Shown piece after piece: positions 27,367 to 37,155 of a DNA stretch of 64,000 nucleotides. A model generated the notes under the pieces. It was not told the origin of the DNA and did no database searches. It was given only the letters and a program-made list of their open reading frames with translations. Made by a program: the position numbers and the translations under genes. The number at the start of each line of letters is the position of its first letter. Position 1 is the stretch's first letter. The DNA comes from JBJGXI01 sp045635475 (GTDB taxonomy: Bacteria; Bacillota; Bacilli; Bacillales; Amphibacillaceae). Location of the stretch: positions 14,760 to 78,759 of the forward strand of contig NZ_JBJGXI010000024.1 of NCBI RefSeq assembly GCF_045635475.1, read 5' to 3'.

Positions 27367-27447
27367 GATATACATGGACACGTATACAGCGGATTCATGT
27401 TATTCTGGTAAAATGTCCATAAGATTAGACGAAAATCTACATATAAC
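27367..27447 (+). repeat. Direct repeat flanking dead IS, copy B
   Basis: Second copy of the repeat at 26438-26519 (GATATACATGGACACGTATA...). It lies 169 bases upstream of the GH95-like gene, so it may have been part of that gene's upstream region before duplication. Confidence 0.7.
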
Positions 27448-27486
27448 GCTTGAGAGCTTTAACCTATAATAAGACTAATCAACTAA

Positions 27487-27500
27487 TGAATGCGCTAACA
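27487..27500 (+). promoter_or_regulatory. Near-consensus cre site
   Basis: TGAATGCGCTAACA matches the cre consensus TGWNANCGNTNNCA except for one position (T for A at position 5). It is 115 bases upstream of the GH95-like gene. Confidence 0.4.
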
Positions 27501-27615
27501 TGAGGATTATGCATAATAAATGTCAGAAACAAGGAGGGTAGTTGGGATATTCTGTTAATTGATAATTTTGAAAATTATGTTAAATCAAAATTTGTTTTAG
27601 GAGGTTAAGCAAATA

Positions 27616-30600
27616 ATGAAGAAATCAAAATGGAATATTTTAGTGTTATTGGGAGTCTTACTATGCACAACGATCCTACAGTCATTTGTTACGAATCCAA
27701 CGCTAACACAAGCAGCAACACAAACAAGTGATCCCACCCCCATATTCAACCCGGATTATAGCGAGTTGATTGGTAGGTCTGATCTTACTCACACGGGTAG
27801 AATAACAACTGGTACCCAGGGAATGCCTATAGCGAATGGAAGGTTCGGCGGGCCCGTTTGGCAAAGTAGCGGTAATACGCTTACTATGCAGTTGAACCAC
27901 ACCGATACCTTTATGTTTAATGATGCTTCAGCGGAATCTCAACATCATACAAATGCGGGAGGGGGCGCTCTAGGACGGGTTCACATCAATTTAGGACAAG
28001 GGTCTGTTTTTGACGATTCCACGGAACATCATTTGTCTTTATATGATGGCAAACTTAGTGTTAACGGAAACGGAGTGGACGTCAAAGTAATTCCGAATAT
28101 GGAATCCGATGCCATTGCAATCCAAATAACGGACAATCGTGACACCCCAGGGGAGATCGGCCTTGATTTGACTATGTTGCGTGACGAGAACCAAATATGG
28201 GGAGCGCATTCTGCGATTTCCACTCTTACTGCGGAACAGGACGATACAATGGTTGTACTAGAACAGGTGATTCAGGAAGAAGCCGACACTGGTATAGAGG
28301 TAAATGATCATTATGTCAACACAGCTGTGGCGGCAACCGTGCAGGGCAGAGATGTCACATCGATTTCAGATAGTATGGTTGGTAATCGTAAAGCGCTTAG
28401 ACTGAATTTACCAGCACAAAACGGCACCTTCACTGTCATCATCGGCGGAGAATCAACGATGGATGAGACAGTAGATGCGAAAGATAATGCAATTACTAAT
28501 GCGGTGAATTCTGCGGATTATGACACAGTTTATGCGTCCACACAGAATTGGTGGAGCGACTTTTGGGACAAATCTTACATCTATTTACCTTCTCATAAGG
28601 ATTTTGAACAACGACGTAACTATTACATGTATTTAGCCGCAATTTCCAATAGAGGAAATTATCCTTCTAAGTATAACGGCGGTATTTGGATTGGCGAGGA
28701 GGATACGCGTGATTGGGGTAGCTTTTTTTGGAATTGGAACCAGGATTCCTTATATCAGCCTTTTTTGTCTGCCAATCATACGGAATTGTTGGAGCCGATG
28801 TTTAAAATGAGAGAGTCAAGTTTTGAACAATATGAAACTGCTGCAAGCCAGATGTGGGGCGCTGAAGGGATTTATATCCCTGAAACAGCTGGTATCCTGG
28901 GCTGGGAAACACTGCCGGATAATATTGCAGATGCAGTGCAGGAATATATAACTTTTGAAACCGATACTCGCTCACAGGAATATACAGATTTTACGAAGAA
29001 CAGAAATACGTTTCTCGCACCGTGGAATTGGAATATTTTTGGTAGTAATAACCAGGCAAGTTATGTATCGCATACAATGATGGCTACACAGGAAACTGCC
29101 GAATATTACTGGCAAGTATACCACTATACAAAGGATCTTGATTTTCTGGCTGAAAGAGCATATCCATTCATCAAGGGTGCAGCGGAGCTTTACAGAACTT
29201 ATGGTGATTTAAAATTAGAGGAAGATGGGAAATATCATTTTTACAACACAAACCTTCATGAACATATTTGGGCCGGTAAGGACGTAATTGATGATTTGTC
29301 CATGGCTAGAGGTGTCTTTGCGGCTGTGATTGAGGCTTCCGAACTGCTGGGAGTAGACGAAGAGATGCGCTCAGAGTGGGAAGAAATCCGTGATAACCTA
29401 GCAGACTATCCGTTGCGTTCCGATCCTGGTGCCTTGTGGGCAGGCAGTACAAATCCGTCGCTAGCTGAGATACTCGAGACAGATGAGCCAGCTTGGGCGC
29501 AAGGTCTGACTCCCTCATACTTCATAAGGGATTTGCATGGAACGGAAAGCCCAATCTTTAAGATGCTTGAAAAGTATGACGTACTGAACTTGGAAACAAG
29601 AGATCAGGGTCTTGATGACGGCGACTGGGAAATCGCTCTCAATACCTATCTCCATTCTCCTGGATACGAAAACCAAGTTGAAAATGAGAGGATTGATAGA
29701 AACGGGTCTAGTCGCTTTCATGTTGATGCCGCTAAACTTGGTCGCTCAGATGATATGGAGATGATTTTAAATACGCAGTATGGTGTATTTAGCACATACG
29801 GCGAGTACCCTAACCTGCTTTTTGATCAATTAGATTATTATTCGGCGGAAGGCTACGGTACGTATTCTGCTGCACTCCAGGAAGCACTTAATCAAAGCCT
29901 CAGCCCAACTCCTGTTGGAGATCCGGTGATACGTGTGTTCCCTGCGTGGCCTGAAGCTTGGGATGCCAAATACAAACTGCTTGCCAAAGACGGTTTCTTG
30001 GTTTCTTCATCAATGGAGTCAGGTGATATTCAGTATGTGGAGATTGAATCAGAACTTGGAAAAACCGCCAGAATCAGAAACCCATGGAATTCGGATGTAG
30101 TACTGTACCGCGATGGTGTGAAAAGTGAAACACTACCTGCTTCGGAAAATGATTTATTGGAATTTGATACCTATGAGGGTGAAAATATCGTCCTGGTAAG
30201 ACCAGGTACAACACCTGACACGTATAGAACATCCGAACTAGAAGAATCAGTATATACAGTAGCAAACAATACGAATGGAAATATTGATTACACAGGTTCT
30301 TGGGAATACAGTGATGCTAGAGAAAGCGATGATTATGCCAATGATGTTCATTATACTTCTGATAATGGAGACTCAGCTGAGTTCACATTTTACGGAGCCG
30401 GCATCGATTTCATAACGGAAATGGGTCCGGATATGGGTGAAGTAGAAGTATATATCAACGGAAATCTGCATGAAACTGTGAACAATTACTCGGAGGAAAC
30501 ATCATACCAGCAAACCTCTTATATCAACGTAGGCTTGGACTATGGCAGGCATACTATCAGACTTGTTAAAAAATCTGGGGAGCGAATGGTTGTTGATGCC

Positions 30601-32445
30601 TTTGGAGTTCGACTCGAATCAGGGGCAAGTAATGTGAACTGGATTAACGATAACGATTTAGATGTGGTAACATATGAAAATGCTTCAGGAGCAACTAGTC
30701 AAAATGAAGGTGCATGGTTTTACACGAACAACCGATCAGGTGAAGGAGCATATAAGGGTGATGCCCATATCTCCGGCAATAGTTCTAGTGGGGGCATCGG
30801 TAATTATGTTGAATTAGAATTCTTTGGAACGGGCGTTGAATATATCACTGAAAGAAACAATGATATGGGTGAGGTAGATGTATATATCGACGATGTTTAC
30901 CAAGATACAGTAACTGCGCATAAGACAGGTGGCAGAGACTCTCAGTACGTGCTTTATTCTACCAACGATTTACCCTTGGGAGATCATACACTCAAGCTTG
31001 TGAAGAAGTCCGGACAATATATGATTGTGGATGCGTTTAAAGTTTTGGCTCCGAATACAACTCAGGATGTAACGTATATCAGAATCAGTGAGCAGCCTAA
31101 ATTAACTTATGATGAAGGATCGGCATTAGATCTTTCTGAAATGGAGATTATCGCGTCTTATTCAGACGGTAGCATGGAAACACTCTCTTTTAATGATGAA
31201 GGTGTATCGGTTCAACTAAAAAGCGGAGAGTCAATCGCGAATGGAGACATTCTAACAAAAGCGGAACACGATAGTAGAACGTTGACGATCAGCTACGGAG
31301 GAAGAACTGTAACAACTGAACCAATATCTGTCGTTTATTCGGCTGATACTGAACAATTAGAAGACGCTCTAGATACTGCGACAGATTTAGTAGACCAAGC
31401 GGTTATTGGTGAGGAACCAGGTCAATACCCACAAGAAGCAGTTGACACGCTAGAAGCAGCGATCACAGCAGCCGAAGCGGTGCTAGCAGAAGAAGCAACA
31501 GACCAAGCGGCAATTGATGCAGCAGTGAAAGCGTTGGAGCAAGCGATTGAACAATTCGAGAATGAGGTAATACCAGCATCAGACTTAACTGGCATTATCA
31601 TTAATCTTGAGAAGAAATTACTAGAAATTGGTGAAACTGCACAGTTTGAAGTGATGGCTGAGTATTCGAATGATAGTCAGCTAGATGTTACAGACGAAGC
31701 AACATATAGCTCAAGTGATGATTCCATCGTAACCGTATCCTCCAGCGGCGAAATATCAGCAGTTGGGACAGGAGAAGCACAAATTACAATAACGTATCAA
31801 GATGAAATTATACAAGTAAGTGTGAAAGTTTATGATACAGAGATTACACTAGGTGAATCGATGGAAGTGATTGCGGGCAAGTTGTACCGAATTAAAGGTT
31901 CCATGGCAACGATCAAAATGCCTGATGATTTACCAACAGGTACTATGGTAACAATTAATCAAGTAGATGAAAAAAATCTAAGCAATGACGGATATGTTGT
32001 TGCAGGTGATGTATATGACGTAAACTTTACCTATCCATCGGGCTCTGAGTTTGACGGTAGTTTCACGTTAACACTAGAATACAATTCAGAACAGTATTCG
32101 GAAGATGAAGTGAATATATATTACCTAGATGAAAATTCTGGTGAATGGGAGTTACGTGGTGGTCAAGCAATAGACGGTGTTATTACACTTGATGTTCCAC
32201 ACTTCTCCATATACGGAGTGTTTGCTGAAGCAGAACAACAGCCCGAGCCACCTGTAGATGGAGAAGATAAAGATCAAGATGAAGCGGGTGACGAAGATAA
32301 GGATCAAGATGAAACAGGTGACGAAGATAAAGAGCTACCAAACACAGCAACATCGACGTTTAACTGGTTGGCAATCGGACTTGTATTCGTTATAGCCGGA
32401 GCTGGATTGCTTTTAGTAATTCGTAGAAAGTATAAAATGAATTAA
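27616..32445 (+). CDS. Wall-anchored six-hairpin glycosidase, GH95-like/DUF5703
   Basis: Secreted, sortase-anchored enzyme of 1609 residues; GH95 members are alpha-L-fucosidases or alpha-L-galactosidases. A signal peptide (~1-35) precedes an N-terminal domain with GMPIANGRFGGPVW (~70-84), recalling the GNGRLG motif of GH95, and a six-hairpin barrel (~330-830). Then come two related carbohydrate-binding-like modules (~875-1003, ~1012-1145; each has FFYGxGI-like, MGEVxVYI and LVKKSG segments), a Big_3-type domain, a FIVAR-type helical domain (~1244-1318), a Big_2-type domain, a C-terminal beta domain, acidic DEDKDQDE repeats, LPNTA (~1574), a membrane helix and RRKYKMN. ATG follows AGGAGG. The catalytic residues could not be assigned with certainty. 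Confidence 0.75.
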   Translation: MKKSKWNILVLLGVLLCTTILQSFVTNPTLTQAATQTSDPTPIFNPDYSELIGRSDLTHTGRITTGTQGMPIANGRFGGPVWQSSGNTLTMQLNHTDTFMFNDASAESQHHTNAGGGALGRVHINLGQGSVFDDSTEHHLSLYDGKLSVNGNGVDVKVIPNMESDAIAIQITDNRDTPGEIGLDLTMLRDENQIWGAHSAISTLTAEQDDTMVVLEQVIQEEADTGIEVNDHYVNTAVAATVQGRDVTSISDSMVGNRKALRLNLPAQNGTFTVIIGGESTMDETVDAKDNAITNAVNSADYDTVYASTQNWWSDFWDKSYIYLPSHKDFEQRRNYYMYLAAISNRGNYPSKYNGGIWIGEEDTRDWGSFFWNWNQDSLYQPFLSANHTELLEPMFKMRESSFEQYETAASQMWGAEGIYIPETAGILGWETLPDNIADAVQEYITFETDTRSQEYTDFTKNRNTFLAPWNWNIFGSNNQASYVSHTMMATQETAEYYWQVYHYTKDLDFLAERAYPFIKGAAELYRTYGDLKLEEDGKYHFYNTNLHEHIWAGKDVIDDLSMARGVFAAVIEASELLGVDEEMRSEWEEIRDNLADYPLRSDPGALWAGSTNPSLAEILETDEPAWAQGLTPSYFIRDLHGTESPIFKMLEKYDVLNLETRDQGLDDGDWEIALNTYLHSPGYENQVENERIDRNGSSRFHVDAAKLGRSDDMEMILNTQYGVFSTYGEYPNLLFDQLDYYSAEGYGTYSAALQEALNQSLSPTPVGDPVIRVFPAWPEAWDAKYKLLAKDGFLVSSSMESGDIQYVEIESELGKTARIRNPWNSDVVLYRDGVKSETLPASENDLLEFDTYEGENIVLVRPGTTPDTYRTSELEESVYTVANNTNGNIDYTGSWEYSDARESDDYANDVHYTSDNGDSAEFTFYGAGIDFITEMGPDMGEVEVYINGNLHETVNNYSEETSYQQTSYINVGLDYGRHTIRLVKKSGERMVVDAFGVRLESGASNVNWINDNDLDVVTYENASGATSQNEGAWFYTNNRSGEGAYKGDAHISGNSSSGGIGNYVELEFFGTGVEYITERNNDMGEVDVYIDDVYQDTVTAHKTGGRDSQYVLYSTNDLPLGDHTLKLVKKSGQYMIVDAFKVLAPNTTQDVTYIRISEQPKLTYDEGSALDLSEMEIIASYSDGSMETLSFNDEGVSVQLKSGESIANGDILTKAEHDSRTLTISYGGRTVTTEPISVVYSADTEQLEDALDTATDLVDQAVIGEEPGQYPQEAVDTLEAAITAAEAVLAEEATDQAAIDAAVKALEQAIEQFENEVIPASDLTGIIINLEKKLLEIGETAQFEVMAEYSNDSQLDVTDEATYSSSDDSIVTVSSSGEISAVGTGEAQITITYQDEIIQVSVKVYDTEITLGESMEVIAGKLYRIKGSMATIKMPDDLPTGTMVTINQVDEKNLSNDGYVVAGDVYDVNFTYPSGSEFDGSFTLTLEYNSEQYSEDEVNIYYLDENSGEWELRGGQAIDGVITLDVPHFSIYGVFAEAEQQPEPPVDGEDKDQDEAGDEDKDQDETGDEDKELPNTATSTFNWLAIGLVFVIAGAGLLLVIRRKYKMN

Positions 32446-32451
32446 TAAACT

Positions 32452-32495
32452 AGGATGAAATACTGGGCAGATACTTGCCCAGTAGTTTTCATTTA
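32452..32495 (+). terminator. Terminator after the GH95-like gene
   Basis: Arms ACTGGGCA (32462-32469) and TGCCCAGT, extended outward by ATGAAA/TTTTCAT, 7 bases after the stop. The T tract is modest. Confidence 0.65.
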
Positions 32496-32520
32496 TAGAA
32501 TCAGTTGATCAGGATTTTTC

Positions 32521-32632
32521 AGGTTTAATACCTGAGGTATCATCGAAGAAATTTACATGGGTGGCAATTCTTTATGATACTGGTGCAAGAGTACAATCAA
32601 TTGATTTGAAAACAAGCTGCAATCGTCATTAA
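32521..32632 (+). pseudogene. Possible tyrosine recombinase fragment
   Basis: A start-less reading frame encodes KFTWVAILYDTGARVQSIDL before a stop. It resembles the conserved LLYxTGARVxE(L/I)xxL region around the first catalytic Arg of XerC/Tn554-type tyrosine recombinases. About 35 codons remain. A relic of an integrase is plausible but rests on one motif. Confidence 0.35.
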
Positions 32633-32836
32633 GATTATTCACTTTCTTATAATAGTAAGACGTAGACATCCACAGCCACAAGACCAGGAATAACATATAT
32701 CTGAATAGTCTTTATAACAAGCTAAACAAACTCATAAAGATGTTCTTTTATGAGAGAGAGTGCATCCTCATATGGATTCAACGTATATGAGCCATGCAAT
32801 TTATTAGCGGCAGCGGTAAATTTTTTTATATAAGGT

Positions 32837-33105
32837 GCAAATGTTACCACAATTGAAATATATTTAAGAGCAAATGCGGAAATCGTAACGCAAGCTCCCC
32901 TTTATTGGTTAACGAAAGCTGGCGATAATCCGGTAGAATGTCAAAAAAAGATAATAACCGATGCCTTTAGTGCATTTAAAAGATGTGACAACGATGAGGG
33001 AAGTCCTTTTGAAGAGCTAGGTACTGGCGGAGTTAATTTTGATGGTGTTTTAGAAGAAGGCCATCAACTGAAGTTTGGATTAACGTTATATTTTATTAAA
33101 ACTTG
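32837..33105 (+). pseudogene. Unrecognised start-less reading frame
   Basis: About 89 open codons ending in TGA with no ATG/GTG/TTG start (contains ANAEIVTQAPLYWLTKAG and VLEEGHQLKFGLTLYFIKT). Composition looks protein-like, but I do not recognise a family. It may be the 3' part of a truncated gene. The gap 32633-32836 shows nothing I can support. Confidence 0.3.
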
Positions 33106-33257
33106 AATATTGGATCGTTATAAATTTTGAAAAATTCCGAAAAATAGTGTTTGTTTAAAGTGCTTCGTAGACAAATGATAGAATAACCAATAGAATAGAA
33201 TGAAAACGTTGTAGTTTGAAATAAGTAGCAGCATGGTATGCGAAATGGGGGATTACA

Positions 33258-33932
33258 ATGATGGGTAATGGAATGATGGCAGGCTTTTATCGATTAAGCG
33301 AATGGGTGATGCGCCTGGCATATGTCAATCTTTTATGGATATTGTTTACGCTAGTTGGGGCGGTTTTCTTTGGGATTGGACCAGCAACTGCTGCAATGTT
33401 TGCGGTTAATCGAAAGTGGATACAGGATGAGGATATCGGAGTATTTAAAACATTTTGGAAATCGTACAGAACTGAATTTAAACGTGCAAATTTGTTAATG
33501 TTTACACTTGGAGTGATAGGTTTTCTATTGTATTTAGATGCTCGGTTCTTTTTCACGCAAGAAGGATTAATTTACGTGTTTTTTAGTTACTTTACAGTCG
33601 GACTATTCATTATCTATTTTATGGTTTTACTGTATATTTTTCCGGTTTTCGTGCATTACGAATTTAAATTGTTCCAATATATTAAAAGTGCAATACTGTT
33701 CGCGTTTTCCAACCCGTTAATAACAATCCTTATGGCAGCTGGCTGTTTTGTTGTTTATTATTTAACTTTCAGTGTATCTGGATTAATTCCTTTCTTTGGT
33801 GTTAGTTTATATAGTTTTGTATTAATGTTGTTTTCCAATCATTCATTTAAAAAGGCGGAGGAAAAGGCACAAGCACTCAAAGAACTTGAAAAAGAGAAGC
33901 AAAAGGAAGATGAACTTAGTGAGGCGAACTAG
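33258..33932 (+). CDS. yesL: YesL-like membrane protein (DUF624)
   Basis: Integral membrane protein of 224 residues with about five hydrophobic segments and a charged, Lys/Glu-rich C-terminal tail. The N-terminus FYRLSEWVMRLAYVNLLWIL and the GPATAAMFAVNRKW segment (~45-60) are typical of the YesL/DUF624 family. That family is regularly encoded beside YesM/YesN two-component systems and carbohydrate ABC transporters, and the same order holds here, interrupted only by an aldo/keto reductase relic. Its biochemical role is not established; it may assist the sensor or transporter. Confidence 0.85.
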   Translation: MMGNGMMAGFYRLSEWVMRLAYVNLLWILFTLVGAVFFGIGPATAAMFAVNRKWIQDEDIGVFKTFWKSYRTEFKRANLLMFTLGVIGFLLYLDARFFFTQEGLIYVFFSYFTVGLFIIYFMVLLYIFPVFVHYEFKLFQYIKSAILFAFSNPLITILMAAGCFVVYYLTFSVSGLIPFFGVSLYSFVLMLFSNHSFKKAEEKAQALKELEKEKQKEDELSEAN

Positions 33933-33947
33933 GCTAACAGCAAATTT

Positions 33948-34300
33948 GCAAAAACATTTTCGACTTCATCATATTGAGTTTGGAAGCATCGCTTAGGCAC
34001 AAATTACTTAGAAAAGTCGGATCGTTTGACAAGTTATAAATGAAGGGATTGCAGCGTTTCTCCAGTTGAAAGAAGATAGCAAGATTTGTTATTTCGTTGT
34101 ATCAGGGTTGACACTTCCTGTTTTTGAACAAGTTCTTGATAAAACTGGTTCAGATTATATTTTGTCTTACTGTCATTATTCATTAAACGACACATCTTTA
34201 TTAGAGTTATTGCCATTATTTTTTTAAAAACAAGTTGATGTTATTAATCTATCTCCACTGTCGTACGGAGCAGTTATCGTGGCAAACTGTACATGTACCA
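33948..34300 (+). pseudogene. Aldo/keto reductase remnant
   Basis: Start-less, frameshifted and stop-interrupted sequence that tracks the intact reductase at 15295-16233. HHIEFGS matches LHDIEFGS, then QVINEGIAAF, CYFVVSGLTLPVFEQVL, YCHYSLNDTSLLELLPLF (the intact copy has TYCHYSLNDTSLLSYIPLL), a TAA, and KQVDVINLSPLSYGA. Roughly residues 115-215 of the enzyme remain; both ends are gone. It sits between yesL and yesM and makes the long upstream frame of the sensor kinase look coding. Confidence 0.85.
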
Positions 34301-34399
34301 ATACCTAATACAATGAAAACATCAGATTCACATGAAAAAGCCGCTATATATTATTGGATAATAACGGGAACGCCTACCACATCTATTGGAGGTGTTGTG

Positions 34400-36205
34400 A
34401 TGAATAAAAAGGGCTCCTTTCAATTTCAGCTATATTTGACTTACGTGGCTATCATAATTTTAGTTTTTGTAATTTTTGGCAGCGTTTACTATTTTAATGA
34501 ATCCAGAGAATTTACGACCAGAACGTATGAAGCCATCAAAGAACTTTCTTTGAGTCTTACGAATGAAATGGATCTTGAAATTCAAAAAATGGATAACGTG
34601 ACGCTGAGCGTTGCTTACTCCAACTTGATTAAGGACAGTTTGCTGAGAATTGCCGATACTGAAGATGAACAATCTTACACGAGAGATCAAATTTCAGATA
34701 TTAGGGAATTAAGTGAGATTATGGTTGCGGCCATAGGGCCTGCCCAATCCGTAAAAACCTTAACCATCTATGATCTTGAAGGCAATCGTATTTCCACTGG
34801 TTCATTAATGAAATATACGAGAGAAGATGTCACTGAAAAGCCGTGGTACGATAACGTTATTCAAAGCGAAGGTAGTAGATATATTGGCTTACCAAAAAAG
34901 GATGAAGAACTAGCTGATTCATTCTCTTTTTTTAAAAATAAGTATTTTATATCGTTGTATCGCACCTATTATGGAGATTTCAACAATGTGCAAGGCGTTG
35001 TACAAGCACAACAGGATGCAGGTGTTGTTTTTAGCAGTCTGCTCGCGCTTGAAAAAGAGAAAGAAAGTAACAGACGGTATTACGTTTTAAATCATGAGGG
35101 GGTCCAATTATATCCTTATGATAGCGATGACCGAAATGGTGGGTATTACTACGATGAATTTACGAATTCGGAAGGGAAGCCTTTGTATCTTGATAGTCCT
35201 GTGCAGCAAGGTAAAGAACTGGTGTCATATCATGTTTCGCAAGAGACAGGATGGATGCTTGTCGCAGTTACTTCCAGAGCAAAACTAATTAATTCGATTT
35301 TTCAATATACGATGAGGATGATCATAACAGCATTTGTAATTTTGGTTTTGACACTAATTTTCACCTTCTTTGGGGCTCGTCGCATTACGAATCCGATTAA
35401 AAGACTGCATTCCTCCGTTCAAAAAATGGAAATTAATGGGGGGTATAAACCTGATCAATATGTTGACAGTGGTATTAATGAAATTGATGAATTGCAATCC
35501 GCCTTTCATGATATGCACGCCAAATTGCAACATTCTGTTGACAAGCTACTATTTTCGCAATCTCAAGAAATTAGAGCAACGATGGTTGCCCTGTCTTCAC
35601 AGATGAATCCTCATTTTCTATTCAACACCATCACTACGATCAGCATTATGGCAGAGGAGGGCATGTCAGAAGAGATCACACGGCTATGCCAAAAGCTTTC
35701 GACAATGCTTCGCTATATTTCATCAGATCAATCGAATGGAGTGAGCATGAGTGCAGAGATTGAATATACAAAAAATTATTTAGAATGTATGAAAATCCGT
35801 TATCCAGATGATCTCAGGTATACGATTAATATAGAGGATGAACTATTCGATATACCAGTTCCGAAACTGCTTATACAACCACTTGTTGAAAATTGTATGA
35901 AACATGGTATACATGGCATGAGTCCATGGTGTATTAGCATTACCGGCAAGGTGTACCGTAATCAATGGAGCGTCACCGTGTCGGACAACGGGCCAGGCAT
36001 GTCAAGTGCTGAGAAATCAAAATTGTACAAAAAAATCAAAGAGTTAGAAAAGTCGGGTAAATATTCCAGTCTTAGTGTAGAAGGAATGGGCCTGCTCAAT
36101 ATATATTTTCGTTTGAAGTTGACATATCAGGATAAAATGATATTTCATATTCATGATAACGCAAGAGGATTTGTTATTACCGTTGGTGGAAATAGAATTC
36201 CTTAA
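34400..36205 (+). CDS. yesM: YesM-type sensor histidine kinase
   Basis: Membrane sensor of 601 residues. Transmembrane helix 1 (~10-32) and helix 2 (~312-334) flank an extracellular Cache-like domain. A HAMP region (RRITNPIKRLH...) follows, then the His_kinase box SSQMNPHFLFNTI with H405, and an HATPase domain with VENCMKHGIHG and VSDNGPGMS. I place the start at ATG 34400, 6 bases after GGAGGT (34388-34393). The frame runs back to 34235, but that part lies inside the aldo/keto reductase remnant. It pairs with the response regulator 48 bases downstream. Confidence 0.9.
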   Translation: MNKKGSFQFQLYLTYVAIIILVFVIFGSVYYFNESREFTTRTYEAIKELSLSLTNEMDLEIQKMDNVTLSVAYSNLIKDSLLRIADTEDEQSYTRDQISDIRELSEIMVAAIGPAQSVKTLTIYDLEGNRISTGSLMKYTREDVTEKPWYDNVIQSEGSRYIGLPKKDEELADSFSFFKNKYFISLYRTYYGDFNNVQGVVQAQQDAGVVFSSLLALEKEKESNRRYYVLNHEGVQLYPYDSDDRNGGYYYDEFTNSEGKPLYLDSPVQQGKELVSYHVSQETGWMLVAVTSRAKLINSIFQYTMRMIITAFVILVLTLIFTFFGARRITNPIKRLHSSVQKMEINGGYKPDQYVDSGINEIDELQSAFHDMHAKLQHSVDKLLFSQSQEIRATMVALSSQMNPHFLFNTITTISIMAEEGMSEEITRLCQKLSTMLRYISSDQSNGVSMSAEIEYTKNYLECMKIRYPDDLRYTINIEDELFDIPVPKLLIQPLVENCMKHGIHGMSPWCISITGKVYRNQWSVTVSDNGPGMSSAEKSKLYKKIKELEKSGKYSSLSVEGMGLLNIYFRLKLTYQDKMIFHIHDNARGFVITVGGNRIP

Positions 36206-36253
36206 CTTATATATCTTTCATAATAATGTGATGAATAAAGGGAGGAACTTTAA

Positions 36254-37033
36254 ATGGATCATAATCATTATGTAGTATTTGTTGTAGAGGATGAAACGAT
36301 GATTTTAAACAATATTGTCAAAAAAATCGAACAAATGGATATGGGGTTCAAAGTTGAGGGAACAGCAAAAAATGGTCAACAAGCACTCGATTTACTGCAA
36401 ATGAAGCTTCCGGACGTAATCATCACCGATATTCAAATGCCCCAGATTAATGGACTTCAGCTTCTGCAGCAACTGAATAATAATTATCCTTCCGTAAGGT
36501 CCATTATTATCTCTGGATTCAATGAATTTAACTATGCTCGTCAGGCGATTCACTTTAACGCAAAAGATTATTTATTAAAACCGATTGAACCCAATGCTCT
36601 TAAACAAAGCTTGCTAAAACTGAGAATTGAATTGGATGCCGAACGAGACAGTGTAATAGAGAAATTGAAAGTGTTCAAAGCGGCTAATGGTGAATGTATT
36701 GAGGATACGATAGAAAAGTTTAGAATGTTTTTAGACAATAATTATACAAGTTACTTGAAATTGGGGGAGATTGCACAAGAGCTTAATTTCAACTCTTCTC
36801 ACTTAAGCAAGTGGTTTGTAAAGATTGTTGGAAAAACTCCTTCTGCTTATATCATTCATTTAAGAATGTCCAAGGCAAAACACTTGTTGCAATCCTTTCA
36901 AGAAATTTCTGTAAAAGAAGTTGGGGAATTGGTAGGGTATACGGATCAAAACTATTTTAGTCGCGTTTTCAAACAGCAAGAGGGGATAAGCCCTGCGCAT
37001 TATCGAGAGAAGTACCAGGCTAAATCTTCTTAA
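36254..37033 (+). CDS. yesN: YesN-type AraC response regulator
   Basis: Cytoplasmic response regulator of 259 residues. The receiver domain has acidic VEDE (11-14), phospho-acceptor D59 in VIITDIQMPQ, and K109 in DYLLKPIEP. A short linker leads to a C-terminal AraC DNA-binding domain (~165-255) with ELVGYTDQNYFSRVFKQQ and ISPAHYREK. At 259 residues it is far shorter than typical YesN (~370-540) because the linker is compact. It presumably activates the ABC transporter operon that follows, where the promoter has a good -10 but poor -35 element. Confidence 0.9.
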   Translation: MDHNHYVVFVVEDETMILNNIVKKIEQMDMGFKVEGTAKNGQQALDLLQMKLPDVIITDIQMPQINGLQLLQQLNNNYPSVRSIIISGFNEFNYARQAIHFNAKDYLLKPIEPNALKQSLLKLRIELDAERDSVIEKLKVFKAANGECIEDTIEKFRMFLDNNYTSYLKLGEIAQELNFNSSHLSKWFVKIVGKTPSAYIIHLRMSKAKHLLQSFQEISVKEVGELVGYTDQNYFSRVFKQQEGISPAHYREKYQAKSS

Positions 37034-37055
37034 TTTCAGACAGGCAATGTGTATC

Positions 37056-37103
37056 TCAAGGACTTCATTATGCTGACAGAGTATAATCAAGTCCTTTTTT
37101 TAT
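37056..37103 (+). terminator. Terminator after yesN
   Basis: Arms AAGGACTT (37058-37065) and AAGTCCTT (37089-37096) followed by a T7 run. Confidence 0.75.
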
Positions 37104-37155
37104 TTTCAATACCATGCTAGTATTCGACATATTAAGCAGAAAAAAAACACATAAA

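Noticed and set aside
34235..34399. Extra 55 N-terminal residues for the YesM-type kinase
   Set aside because: The stretch overlaps a recognisable aldo/keto reductase remnant in another frame, has no ribosome site, and ATG 34400 has GGAGGT at the right spacing.
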